Shown piece after piece: positions 1 through 7,517 of a stretch of DNA of 38,127 bases. The notes under the pieces were generated by a model, which searched no databases, had not been told where the DNA came from, and worked only from the letters and a program-made list of their open reading frames with translations. Made by a program: the position numbers and the translations under genes. This DNA is from Syntrophobacteraceae bacterium (GTDB taxonomy: Bacteria; Desulfobacterota; Syntrophobacteria; Syntrophobacterales; Syntrophobacteraceae): NCBI GenBank assembly GCA_013314815.1, contig JABUEY010000023.1:1-38127 (forward strand), in the 5' to 3' direction. The number at the start of each line of letters is the position of its first letter. Positions within the stretch are counted from its first letter, which is position 1.

Positions 1-2
1 TC

Positions 3-320
3 GGGAGCCAGGGGGTCATCATTCCCACCAAGAACATGCGCAACCTGATGCTCGACCAGGAAGTCCTCGATGCGGTACAGGATGGCAAATTCCACATCTG
101 GCCGGTATCGACCATCGAGGAAGGGATCGAGATCCTGACAGGCATGGAAGCCGGAAAGCTCCAGGCAGACGGCACCTATCCCGAGGGAACCCTCTTCAGG
201 AAGGTGGACGACCGGCTGCGACAGATCGCCGAAATCGTCAAGGCCTTCGGCAAGGATTCCGAAAACGGGAAAAAGCGGGAGGAAAACGAAGGCGGCGGCT
301 GTCCCCATTGCGGCGGCTGA
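3..320 (+). CDS. Lon-family ATP-dependent protease, C-terminal fragment
   Basis: This is the open 3' end of a gene that begins before the window; about 105 residues remain. They match the tail of the Lon (S16) proteolytic domain in the Lon-like proteins with an AAA_32-type ATPase region: GVIIPTKN, NLMLDQEV, then FHIWPVSTIEEGIEILTG and a Y-P-E-G-T segment. The catalytic Ser/Lys dyad lies upstream and cannot be checked. After the conserved domain the chain runs into a charged Lys/Glu stretch and ends in a Cys-Pro-His-Cys-Gly-Gly tail, which could bind metal; that is only inference. A terminator follows at 386-416, so the gene ends its transcription unit. Confidence 0.85.
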   Translation, partial: GSQGVIIPTKNMRNLMLDQEVLDAVQDGKFHIWPVSTIEEGIEILTGMEAGKLQADGTYPEGTLFRKVDDRLRQIAEIVKAFGKDSENGKKREENEGGGCPHCGG

Positions 321-385
321 CGATCCGACCAGGTCATCCCAACAGATCCGCCCGATCCGGTGCGTCTCCAGGTCGGGTTCGTTCC

Positions 386-416
386 AGGGGGAAGCCCGCA
401 GGGGCCTCCCCCTTTT
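386..416 (+). terminator. Rho-independent terminator after the Lon-like gene
   Basis: A 7-bp stem (AGGGGGA pairing with TCCCCCT), one A/C mismatch and a further 4-bp GC stem enclose a GCAG loop. The T-run is short (TTTT, 413-416, its first T being the last paired base). It lies 66 bp after the stop codon at 320. Confidence 0.8.
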
Positions 417-802
417 GCATCCCCGGTCAATGCAATTGCATCCCCCTCCAGCACCCCCCCGCATTCGCTGCCTCATCCCATACCTCGCCCCCCGGGCAAA
501 ATGACGAATTCATCCCAGGCGTGAGTCGGAGTTCCACGCGTTCAACTCACATGCATTCATAAGCCATCAGGCAGTGCCACCCGGATATGAAACGATTTCT
601 TCATTCCCCTGCTTTTTTGGGTTCACAATGTGCTGGTTTGAGAGGTTCAAACCACAGGAGAAATCATCCAGTTGCCCGATCATCCCCTTTAAATCGGCAG
701 CATGTTCGTAATCGCTGGATACAGGAATCCCAATTTCACGACACCCCCCCTGAAAAATATACGTTAACTGAGAATCAGCGTTGGATCAGTTCAACAAACT
801 GC
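417..802. other. Intergenic region without a recognisable gene
   Basis: Short open frames occur here (for example 308-562 and 587-859), but their translations have no family resemblance, no good ribosome site and odd composition. The only structure seen is a small hairpin at 634-654, TGGTTTGA pairing with TCAAACCA around a 5-nt loop, with no T-run after it. The stretch probably separates the Lon-like gene from the kor-hdr promoter. Confidence 0.5.
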
Positions 803-830
803 TTGACATGCTCATCCAATGACTTACAAT
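803..830 (+). promoter_or_regulatory. Sigma-70-type promoter of the kor-hdr operon
   Basis: TTGACA at 803-808, a 16-bp spacer, and TACAAT at 825-830. The -35 box is perfect and the -10 box matches 5 of 6. It lies about 160 bp upstream of the first ATG of the operon and points towards it. Confidence 0.65.
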
Positions 831-832
831 AC

Positions 833-883
833 CCGAGCCTGAGCCGCTTTACCCTGTAATCCCGGTCTTGTATCGAGGCTCGG
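833..883 (+). promoter_or_regulatory. Inverted repeat in the kor-hdr leader
   Basis: CCGAGCCT (833-840) and AGGCTCGG (876-883) are perfect 8-bp inverted repeats 35 nt apart, beginning two bases after the -10 box at 825-830. They could be a leader hairpin or a pair of operator half-sites. Position is the only support for a regulatory role. Confidence 0.3.
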
Positions 884-991
884 CAACAGGCGGATCCGTC
901 GACGGCAGGGCAGTGTCATTTGGGTTCGCCTGTTATCCGGCATCCCCGGGTTTGAATGGATTCCGCTGATAAGCAACCAGGACGGGAAAAG

Positions 992-1270
992 ATGAAATAC
1001 TGGCGTGTTCCTCTGGATATGGAAGAGATCGAGGTATCGAGGGGTATTGTTCACATCGTAGAAGAGCGATGCAAGGGGTGCGGCTACTGCATTGAGTACT
1101 GCCCGAGGGATGTGCTGGAATTCTCCCCGAAGTACAATGCCAGGGGTTACCACCCGCCGCGGGTGAAAAGGCCCGAGGCGTGCGTGAACTGCCATTACTG
1201 TGAAACCATCTGCCCCGACTTTGCGATTTATTCCGTCGAGGCGCCTCCGGATGCAGATCCCGCGGCATAG
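992..1270 (+). CDS. korD: 2-oxoacid:ferredoxin oxidoreductase, delta (ferredoxin) subunit
   Basis: A 92-residue double [4Fe-4S] ferredoxin. Cluster ligands are CxxCxxCxxxCP at residues 27-37 and a second CxxCxxCxxxCP at residues 64-74. Followed by alpha, beta and gamma genes, it fits the delta subunit that carries electrons from the thiamine-diphosphate centre of a 2-oxoglutarate-type oxidoreductase to ferredoxin or, here, perhaps to the Hdr proteins. I chose the ATG at 992 because AGGA lies about 9 nt upstream. An in-frame ATG at 956 would add 12 residues but has no clear ribosome site. First gene of the operon. Confidence 0.85.
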   Translation: MKYWRVPLDMEEIEVSRGIVHIVEERCKGCGYCIEYCPRDVLEFSPKYNARGYHPPRVKRPEACVNCHYCETICPDFAIYSVEAPPDADPAA

Positions 1271-1348
1271 CGGCACATTGAAACCTTTCACCGCGGCCCC
1301 ATATCTAGAGGGGTTCCGGTGAATTCACCTTAACCTGGAAATGTGGAA

Positions 1349-2509
1349 ATGAAACCAGCAGTCTTGACCGGCGAACATTTTATCACGGGAGACGTCGCGT
1401 GTGCCGAGGGGGCTCTTGCTGCCGGGTGCAGGTTTTTTGCGGGCTACCCCATCACTCCGGCCACGGAGATTGCCGAACACATGGCTTCCAGGCTTCCTCA
1501 TGTATGCGGTACATTCATCCAGATGGAGGATGAAATTGCCGCCATGGCGGCGGTCCTCGGTGCATCCAACGCGGGGGTGAAGAGCATGACGGCGACATCG
1601 GGCCCGGGGTTCAGCCTCATCATGGAAAACCTGGGCCTGGGCATATGCACGGAAACCCCGTGCGTGGTGGTGAACGTACAGAGAGCCGGGCCCTCGACCG
1701 GTCTGCCCACCCTGGGTGCCCAGGGGGACATGATGCAGGCACGCTGGGGTTCGCACGGCCACTACGAGATCATCACCCTGGCTCCGTCTTCGCCCCAGGA
1801 ACTTTTCTACCAGACCATCACCGCTTTCAACATGAGTGAGACCTACCGGCTGCCGGTGCTGATCATGACCGACGAGGTCACCGGGCATCTGAGCGAAAGA
1901 GTGGTCATACCCGAGCCCGGTGCCATCCAGCTGCAGACCAGGCCGGTTCCCAAGGGGAGGAAAGACCGGTTCAAACCTTTCCAGCCGGGTCCGAACGGCG
2001 TGGCGCCCATGGGGATCGCGGGCGGAGGCTACGGGCTTCACGTGACCGGCCTCACGCACGACGAACGCGGGTACCCCTGCATGAATCCGGAAACCCAGGC
2101 GGAGATGCTCGACCGATTGACGGGCAAGATCCGCAGGAATCTCAAAGACATCCTGCTCACCGAAAGCTACAGGCTCGACGACGCCGACATCGCGCTGGTG
2201 TCCTACGGAGTCTCGTCGCGCAGCAGCCTGGCGGCAGTGGATGAAGCGAGGCAGGCGGGAATCAAGGCGGGGCTCCTTCGCCTCATCACCGTGTGGCCCT
2301 TTCCGGAGGAGCGGATACGCGAACTGTCCAGGAAGGTGAAATGCCTGGTTACGGTCGAGATCAACCTGGGCCAGATACATCTCGAAGTTCAACGATGTTC
2401 GGAAGGAAGAATCCCCGTCTGCCTGGTCGGCCACGCCGGCGGTACGGTGATCTCGCCGGACACCATTGTCGACAGGCTCAAGGGACTTCTCCAGTCTCTT
2501 CACGCGTAG
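1349..2509 (+). CDS. korA: 2-oxoglutarate-type ferredoxin oxidoreductase, alpha subunit
   Basis: Carries the pyrimidine-binding half-domain of 2-oxoacid:ferredoxin oxidoreductases. The N-terminal GYPITPATEIAEHMA segment is the family hallmark of the KorA group; QMEDEIAAMAAVLGASNAG and TATSGPGFSLI follow, and the C-terminal transketolase-like domain ends near VTVEINLGQIHLEV. At 386 residues the length is normal. With KorB it would oxidatively decarboxylate a 2-oxoacid to an acyl-CoA, or run in the reductive direction. The exact substrate cannot be read from sequence; 2-oxoglutarate is the usual assignment. An in-frame GTG at 1343 is an alternative start. A perfect 12-bp palindrome, GGTGAATTCACC (1318-1329), sits just upstream. 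Confidence 0.88.
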   Translation: MKPAVLTGEHFITGDVACAEGALAAGCRFFAGYPITPATEIAEHMASRLPHVCGTFIQMEDEIAAMAAVLGASNAGVKSMTATSGPGFSLIMENLGLGICTETPCVVVNVQRAGPSTGLPTLGAQGDMMQARWGSHGHYEIITLAPSSPQELFYQTITAFNMSETYRLPVLIMTDEVTGHLSERVVIPEPGAIQLQTRPVPKGRKDRFKPFQPGPNGVAPMGIAGGGYGLHVTGLTHDERGYPCMNPETQAEMLDRLTGKIRRNLKDILLTESYRLDDADIALVSYGVSSRSSLAAVDEARQAGIKAGLLRLITVWPFPEERIRELSRKVKCLVTVEINLGQIHLEVQRCSEGRIPVCLVGHAGGTVISPDTIVDRLKGLLQSLHA

Positions 2510-2657
2510 ATTCCGCTGCTGTGGGACCCGGCGGAAGATTTCCGCCTTGCGAAAATAAAGAAACCTGCCTTTCGACGATTTTCTCAGCATCCTGTCAAGG
2601 CAGAATGCGGGTGGACCTCAGGAGCTCTGGGGACTCCATGCAACACCAGGAGCACAA

Positions 2658-3488
2658 ATGGAAAAAACGAGGACCCGGTCGGAACACCCTTTGAACGACC
2701 TGCTGCGCACGGACCGCATTCCCCACATCTGGTGCCCCGGCTGCGGTATCGGCACGGCGTTTTCGTCCTGCCTGGTAGCCGTCAAGGCCGCCGGGCTGGA
2801 CCTCAGAAAAACCGTCATGGTTTCGGGAATCGGCTGTTCCGGCCGTGGAGCCGGCTACACCAAGCTCGATTCCTATCACACCACGCATGGGAGAGCCATC
2901 CCTTTTGCAACGGGCATGAAGCTTGCCAACCCGGAACTCAACGTCGTGGTCTTCAGTGGAGACGGAGACCTCTTCGCCATCGGGGGGAACCACTTCATCC
3001 ACGCAGCCAGGCGAAACGTGGATCTCACCGTCGTATGCGTGAACAACCTCAACTACGGCATGACGGGCGGCCAGGCTGCCGCCACTACTCCCAGCATGGC
3101 GAAGACCACCACCACTCCTCTCGGCAACCCGGAACCCCCCTTCAATCTTCCGCTCCTCGCTTTCGCGGCGGGGGCGACCTACGTCGCGAGATGGACCATC
3201 CTGCATACGCGCGACCTGACCAAGTCCATCGAGGAAGCCCTGACGAGACGGGGTTTCTCCTTCGTCGAGGTTCTTGCTCCCTGCCCCACCGGGTATGGGA
3301 GGCGAAACAGGGAAAAGCCCCTCGATTCACTCAAGATCTACCAGGAACGCACCATCACCAGGAACGGAGCGAACCCCGCCGAGGTGACTCTGGATTTCCA
3401 TCGAGGAATCACACTCGGCAAATTCGTCGACCTGGAAAGGCCAACCTTCCTTGACGCTTACGAAAAGGTCTGCAGCCTCACTCAGTGA
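2658..3488 (+). CDS. korB: 2-oxoglutarate-type ferredoxin oxidoreductase, beta (TPP-binding) subunit
   Basis: A 276-residue thiamine-diphosphate subunit. The WCPGCG motif (Cys26 and Cys29) and a further Cys in GIGCSGRG are the usual ligands of the [4Fe-4S] cluster near TPP. The TPP/Mg motif follows as GDGDLFAIGGNH ... NNLNYGMTGGQ at about residues 100-140. The C-terminal APCPTGYGRRN segment is also typical. AGGAG lies 7 nt before the ATG. It is separated from korA by 148 bp without a gene, in the same direction. Family known; substrate inferred. Confidence 0.9.
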   Translation: MEKTRTRSEHPLNDLLRTDRIPHIWCPGCGIGTAFSSCLVAVKAAGLDLRKTVMVSGIGCSGRGAGYTKLDSYHTTHGRAIPFATGMKLANPELNVVVFSGDGDLFAIGGNHFIHAARRNVDLTVVCVNNLNYGMTGGQAAATTPSMAKTTTTPLGNPEPPFNLPLLAFAAGATYVARWTILHTRDLTKSIEEALTRRGFSFVEVLAPCPTGYGRRNREKPLDSLKIYQERTITRNGANPAEVTLDFHRGITLGKFVDLERPTFLDAYEKVCSLTQ

Positions 3489-3538
3489 GTCCCCCGGGAC
3501 CTCCCGTTTACTCAAGGAACCGACAGGAATAGCGCACG

Positions 3539-4141
3539 ATGAACCGGAAAACCGAACCAGCTTCTCCGAAGGAAATTCTCATTACGGGATTCGGAGGCCA
3601 GGGCATTGTGCTTGCCGGCCAGATAGTGGGCAAGGCGGCAAGCCTTCTGGACAAGAAAGAAAGTACTCTGACCCAGTCCTACGGTCCGGAGGCCAGGGGA
3701 GGCGCCTGCAGTGCCCAGGTCATCATTTCCGACCGGACGATCCATTATCCTTACGTGAGGCGTCCCGACATCCTGGTCTGCATGTCCCAGGGAGGCTATG
3801 ACAGATTCGCGGACACCCTCAAAGGTGACGGCACCCTGATTATCGACCAGGACCTGGTGCAGCCCGCGGCGGCAAGAGGTAGCGGCTTTTTCGCCATCCC
3901 CGCCACGCGGATCGCCGAAGAACTGGGAAGGAGAATGATGGCCAACATTGTCATACTCGGCTTTTTCACTTCCGTGACGGAGGCCGTTACTGCGGACGCC
4001 ATGCGCCGCACGGTATCTGAATCCGTTCCGAGAGGGACCGGAGAAGCGAACATCGGGGCATTCAACAAGGGATACGAATTCGGCCTCGCCACTCTGAAGG
4101 GACGTCAGAAGAAGGCCGAGGGAAAGAAGGGAGTCAGGTGA
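3539..4141 (+). CDS. korC: 2-oxoacid:ferredoxin oxidoreductase, gamma subunit
   Basis: A 200-residue protein of the gamma/catalytic domain family of 2-oxoacid oxidoreductases. The glycine-rich GFGGQGIVLAGQIVGKAA near residue 18 and the SYGPEARGGACSAQVIIS segment are diagnostic. This domain completes the alpha-beta-gamma-delta set. Its TGA stop shares one base with the ATG of the next gene (4141), so translation of the Hdr-type protein is probably coupled to korC. That is good evidence that both act in one complex or pathway. Confidence 0.88.
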   Translation: MNRKTEPASPKEILITGFGGQGIVLAGQIVGKAASLLDKKESTLTQSYGPEARGGACSAQVIISDRTIHYPYVRRPDILVCMSQGGYDRFADTLKGDGTLIIDQDLVQPAAARGSGFFAIPATRIAEELGRRMMANIVILGFFTSVTEAVTADAMRRTVSESVPRGTGEANIGAFNKGYEFGLATLKGRQKKAEGKKGVR

Positions 4142-7100
4142 TGCGAACTCCCAAGGATAGGCTTCACAGGGTCCTGGTAATCGGCGCGAATCCGGCCGGG
4201 CTTGCGGCGACAAACAAATTGGGAGAAATGGGCATTCCGGTGACACTCATGGACCGCGACCCGGATCTCAATGAAAAACTCGCCTCCGAACAATGGCGAC
4301 TTTCCTCGGGCCTGACCCTCAACTACGCTCAACGGCCCGGTCTTCTCCGCATACTGAGAAACCCCAGGATTCGTTGCCTCATACCCGGTGAAGTTGTGTC
4401 CCTCAAGCACACTCCCCAGGGCTTTTGCGCCAGGTACAGGACCACTGCCACTTACGTGGATCCCGACCGCTGCATCCTCTGCGGCCGGTGTGCCGACGTG
4501 TGCCCGTCTGTCGGGCCCGACGGATCACGGCCCATCCGGTTTAACGGCAGGCAGAGTCTGCCCGGGCGCCCCGTCATCGACAAACGCCGGCAGCCTCTCT
4601 GCCAGGAAAGCTGCCCGTTGGGAGTCAACGCGCAGGGGTATATCGCTTTGGCAAGAGCAGGCCTGTATGACGAGGCTCTCGATCTCATCCGGAAAGACAA
4701 CATTTTGCCCGGCATCTGCGGCCGGATATGCACTCACCCGTGCGAAGAAGCCTGCAGGCGGGGCACCCTCGACGAACCCGTCGCCATAAGAGACATCAAG
4801 CGCTTCCTTGCCGATCGCCAACGGACGGAATCGGCGGAAAATCCAACTTCTGTTGTCTTCAGATCCGAGAAGGTGGCCGTTATCGGATCCGGCCCGGCGG
4901 GACTTGCCGCCGCTGCGGATCTTGCCCGGTTCGGTTACCCGGTGACGGTATTCGAGAAGGAAGAAAAGGCGGGCGGCATGCTCCGGTACGGCATCGGTCC
5001 CTGGCGCCTGCCCAGGGATGTACTCGACCACGAGATCCATTATATCGAAAGGCTCGGAGTTGAATTCAGAACGGGGTGTTCCATCGATCTGACGGACGGC
5101 ATCCGGGAACTGAGAAAGGAGTTTTCTTCGGTAATCCTGGCCACGGGCACCTGGAAAGACAGGAGACTCGGTGTACCCGGGGAAGACCTCGATGGTGTCC
5201 AGGGCTGTCTGTCTTTTCTCGAAAAGCTATACAAAGGGGAAGTCGGCAGCACGGAGGAGCGAATCGCCGTGGTCGGTGACGGAAACGCAGCATTCGACGT
5301 CGCCCGTGCGTGCGTGCGTCTTGGAGCCCGGGTGACCGTTCTTTCCTGGTTCCCGGAGGAACTCATCCCCGCTGATCCGGCGGAGGTCGTTGCGGCTCGC
5401 GAGGAAGGCATAGGGATCACGGACAGCCTGAAGGTTGTGGAGTTCATCGGGCAGGACGGAAGACTTGCTGCACTGCGCTGCGCCGCCACCAAACCGGGTG
5501 AACCCGACGCCAGGGGCATTCCCTGGCCGGTGATCATCCCGGGCGGACCCATAAGGGAACTTCCCTTCGACAGGGCCATCGTTGCCATCGGTCAAAAGGG
5601 AGACTCTTCGCTTTGCCACCCGAAGAGCGGAATCTCTTTCACTCCCGCAGGCCATATTCAAGTCGACGCAGGGTGCAGAACCGGTGTGGACGGGGTTTTC
5701 GCCGCCGGGGACGCCGCAACCGGCCCGTCGTCGGTGGTGAGGGCCATGGCATCGGGCAGGCATGCGGCCCGGGCTGTTCATGCAACACTGAGCGGAGAAG
5801 CATTGCCTGACCCGATAACGCACAGGCCCTTTGACAGGGACTTCCCTGAAATCACCACCGATCTGCCGTCACTTGCCCGGGCGGACATGCCTGAACGGCA
5901 GCCTGCCGCAAGAAAGGAAGGTTTTGCGGAAGTGGCTCTCGGACTCAGTGAAACGCAGGTTTCTTCCGAAGCGGGCCGCTGCCTGCAGTGCGGAGTCTGC
6001 GCCGAATGCCTGCAGTGCGCCGGGGTCTGTGTTTCTCCCGGAACGATCCGGCACGACGAAATGCCGGCCGAGGGAGTCGAACATGCGGGAGTGGTGATCA
6101 TCGCCGACCCCGATTCGGCGCCTTCCGTAAAAGGGGAGGACGTACTGAGGGCCTACAGCACCAGGTCGTCGAAGGACGACGTCTACGCGATGATGCTTCG
6201 CGGCTTCGCGGCCGCCGCTGAGGCCATGATCCTGCTTGGCGGCACATCTCAGCGCATGAAAGGCCACGGCCTTTCCTTCTCCCCGCCGGGCCCGCAGCTC
6301 TCCAGTGAACTGCGCATCGGCGTATTCGTCTGCCGGTGTAACAATTCGCTCGGCTGGATCGAGAAACTCGACCGTTACGTGGAAGGACTCACGAATCTCA
6401 AGGATGTCGAACACACGGAAGTGACCGCATCGGCCTGTTCGCCCGAGGGTTCGGCATCCATTCTTCGGACCATTCGCGAAAAAGGACTCTCTCGCATCGT
6501 ACTCGCCTCCTGCGTGTGCTGTCCGCTGGACTTTATCTGCAGCGCCTGCACGGACCAGAGAAGCCGCCTGAAGGACGCCCTGTTCCATGGAACGGGAGTC
6601 AGCCGGGCCATGGCGGAAACCTGCAACGTACGAGGCGAAGTGCTTCGGCTGCTTGAAGAAGACCCCGAACTCGCCTGCAGGAGATTCACCGGCCTGATCG
6701 AACGGTCCATAGGCCGTGCCCGCAAGCTGAAGGCGCTCCCCGCGCCGGCTCGGCCCTACAATTTCACCACGGCGGTCATCGGTGATTCCGAGGCGGCGAT
6801 GAAGAGCGCGCTCACACTGGCCGAGACCGGCATGGAGGTCTTTCTGTTCGGGGCTCCCGAGCGGCCCCTGTCCGAGCCGGTGGATCACCCGAACATCCAT
6901 TCCTTCAACGGCTCCCTTGTGAAGGGACTCCGCGGCACCGTGGGCAACTTCCAGGTGATAGCCGACATCAGCGGCTTTCAGCAGGTGTTCCAGGTGGGAG
7001 CCGTGATCCTCGGTGACTCTTCCAGAAAGCAGATCCCTTACCTGCCCATGGAGGACCTGTCTCACCACAAGCTGCAGGCGTCCATGCAGCGGCGCGGCGT

Positions 7101-7497
7101 TACGGGGATACCTTTCTTCAGTCCCGGAGCCACCTCCATACCGGGACTTTTCCTGGCAAGTCCTGGAGGCATCCGGGTATCGGAAAGAATCAAGGGTACA
7201 GCGGCAGCGATTCTGGCCGCGTCGGTTATGCCCAGAAGTCCGCGGCAGAACAAGGGTTACACGGTGGTTGTGGACGAAAGCCACTGCCGGGGCTGCGGAC
7301 GGTGTGTCGAGGTCTGTCCTTACCAGGCCGTCAACTACAGGAAGAACGACATCGGCGGCTGGTACGCCGTGGTGGACGAGGCCCTGTGCAAGGGGTGTGG
7401 CAGCTGCATCGCCGTCTGCCCCACCAATGCCGCCGACAGCCCGTACCGCGACCGCAGGTATCTCGAACAGATGATCGAAGAAATAATGTGCCGATGA
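4141..7497 (+). CDS. HdrA-like iron-sulfur flavoprotein with inserted GltD-like module
   Basis: 1118 residues, multi-domain. (1) Residues about 10-100: FAD Rossmann region, GANPAG. (2) About 106-122: CxxCxxCxxxCP cluster motif. (3) About 153-230: GltD-type N-terminal Fe-S domain (CQESCP, CGRICTHPCEEACRRG). (4) About 245-553: NAD(P)H/FAD oxidoreductase core of GltD type (GSGPAGLAAAADLARFGYPV, GDGNAAFDVARA, FAAGDAATGPSSV). (5) About 615-640: Cys-rich linker. (6) About 725-870: HdrA N-terminal-like domain (GVFVCRCNNSLGW) with a second Rossmann region after it. (7) About 1045-1100: two [4Fe-4S] motifs. A likely role is passing electrons between pyridine nucleotide, flavin, ferredoxin and the partner Hdr subunits; this is inferred. 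GTG at 4138 is a possible start one codon earlier. Confidence 0.75.
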   Translation: MRTPKDRLHRVLVIGANPAGLAATNKLGEMGIPVTLMDRDPDLNEKLASEQWRLSSGLTLNYAQRPGLLRILRNPRIRCLIPGEVVSLKHTPQGFCARYRTTATYVDPDRCILCGRCADVCPSVGPDGSRPIRFNGRQSLPGRPVIDKRRQPLCQESCPLGVNAQGYIALARAGLYDEALDLIRKDNILPGICGRICTHPCEEACRRGTLDEPVAIRDIKRFLADRQRTESAENPTSVVFRSEKVAVIGSGPAGLAAAADLARFGYPVTVFEKEEKAGGMLRYGIGPWRLPRDVLDHEIHYIERLGVEFRTGCSIDLTDGIRELRKEFSSVILATGTWKDRRLGVPGEDLDGVQGCLSFLEKLYKGEVGSTEERIAVVGDGNAAFDVARACVRLGARVTVLSWFPEELIPADPAEVVAAREEGIGITDSLKVVEFIGQDGRLAALRCAATKPGEPDARGIPWPVIIPGGPIRELPFDRAIVAIGQKGDSSLCHPKSGISFTPAGHIQVDAGCRTGVDGVFAAGDAATGPSSVVRAMASGRHAARAVHATLSGEALPDPITHRPFDRDFPEITTDLPSLARADMPERQPAARKEGFAEVALGLSETQVSSEAGRCLQCGVCAECLQCAGVCVSPGTIRHDEMPAEGVEHAGVVIIADPDSAPSVKGEDVLRAYSTRSSKDDVYAMMLRGFAAAAEAMILLGGTSQRMKGHGLSFSPPGPQLSSELRIGVFVCRCNNSLGWIEKLDRYVEGLTNLKDVEHTEVTASACSPEGSASILRTIREKGLSRIVLASCVCCPLDFICSACTDQRSRLKDALFHGTGVSRAMAETCNVRGEVLRLLEEDPELACRRFTGLIERSIGRARKLKALPAPARPYNFTTAVIGDSEAAMKSALTLAETGMEVFLFGAPERPLSEPVDHPNIHSFNGSLVKGLRGTVGNFQVIADISGFQQVFQVGAVILGDSSRKQIPYLPMEDLSHHKLQASMQRRGVTGIPFFSPGATSIPGLFLASPGGIRVSERIKGTAAAILAASVMPRSPRQNKGYTVVVDESHCRGCGRCVEVCPYQAVNYRKNDIGGWYAVVDEALCKGCGSCIAVCPTNAADSPYRDRRYLEQMIEEIMCR

Positions 7498-7517
7498 CGA
7501 AACGGTGGACATGAAGA

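Noticed and set aside
824-1291. 155-residue minus-strand ORF over korD
   Set aside because: Opposes a clear ferredoxin gene and has no family character.
1325-2590. 421-residue minus-strand ORF
   Set aside because: Antisense shadow of korA; composition is typical of a reverse frame of G+C-rich coding DNA.
5869-7512. 547-residue minus-strand ORF
   Set aside because: Antisense shadow of the HdrA-GltD-like gene, without recognisable domains.
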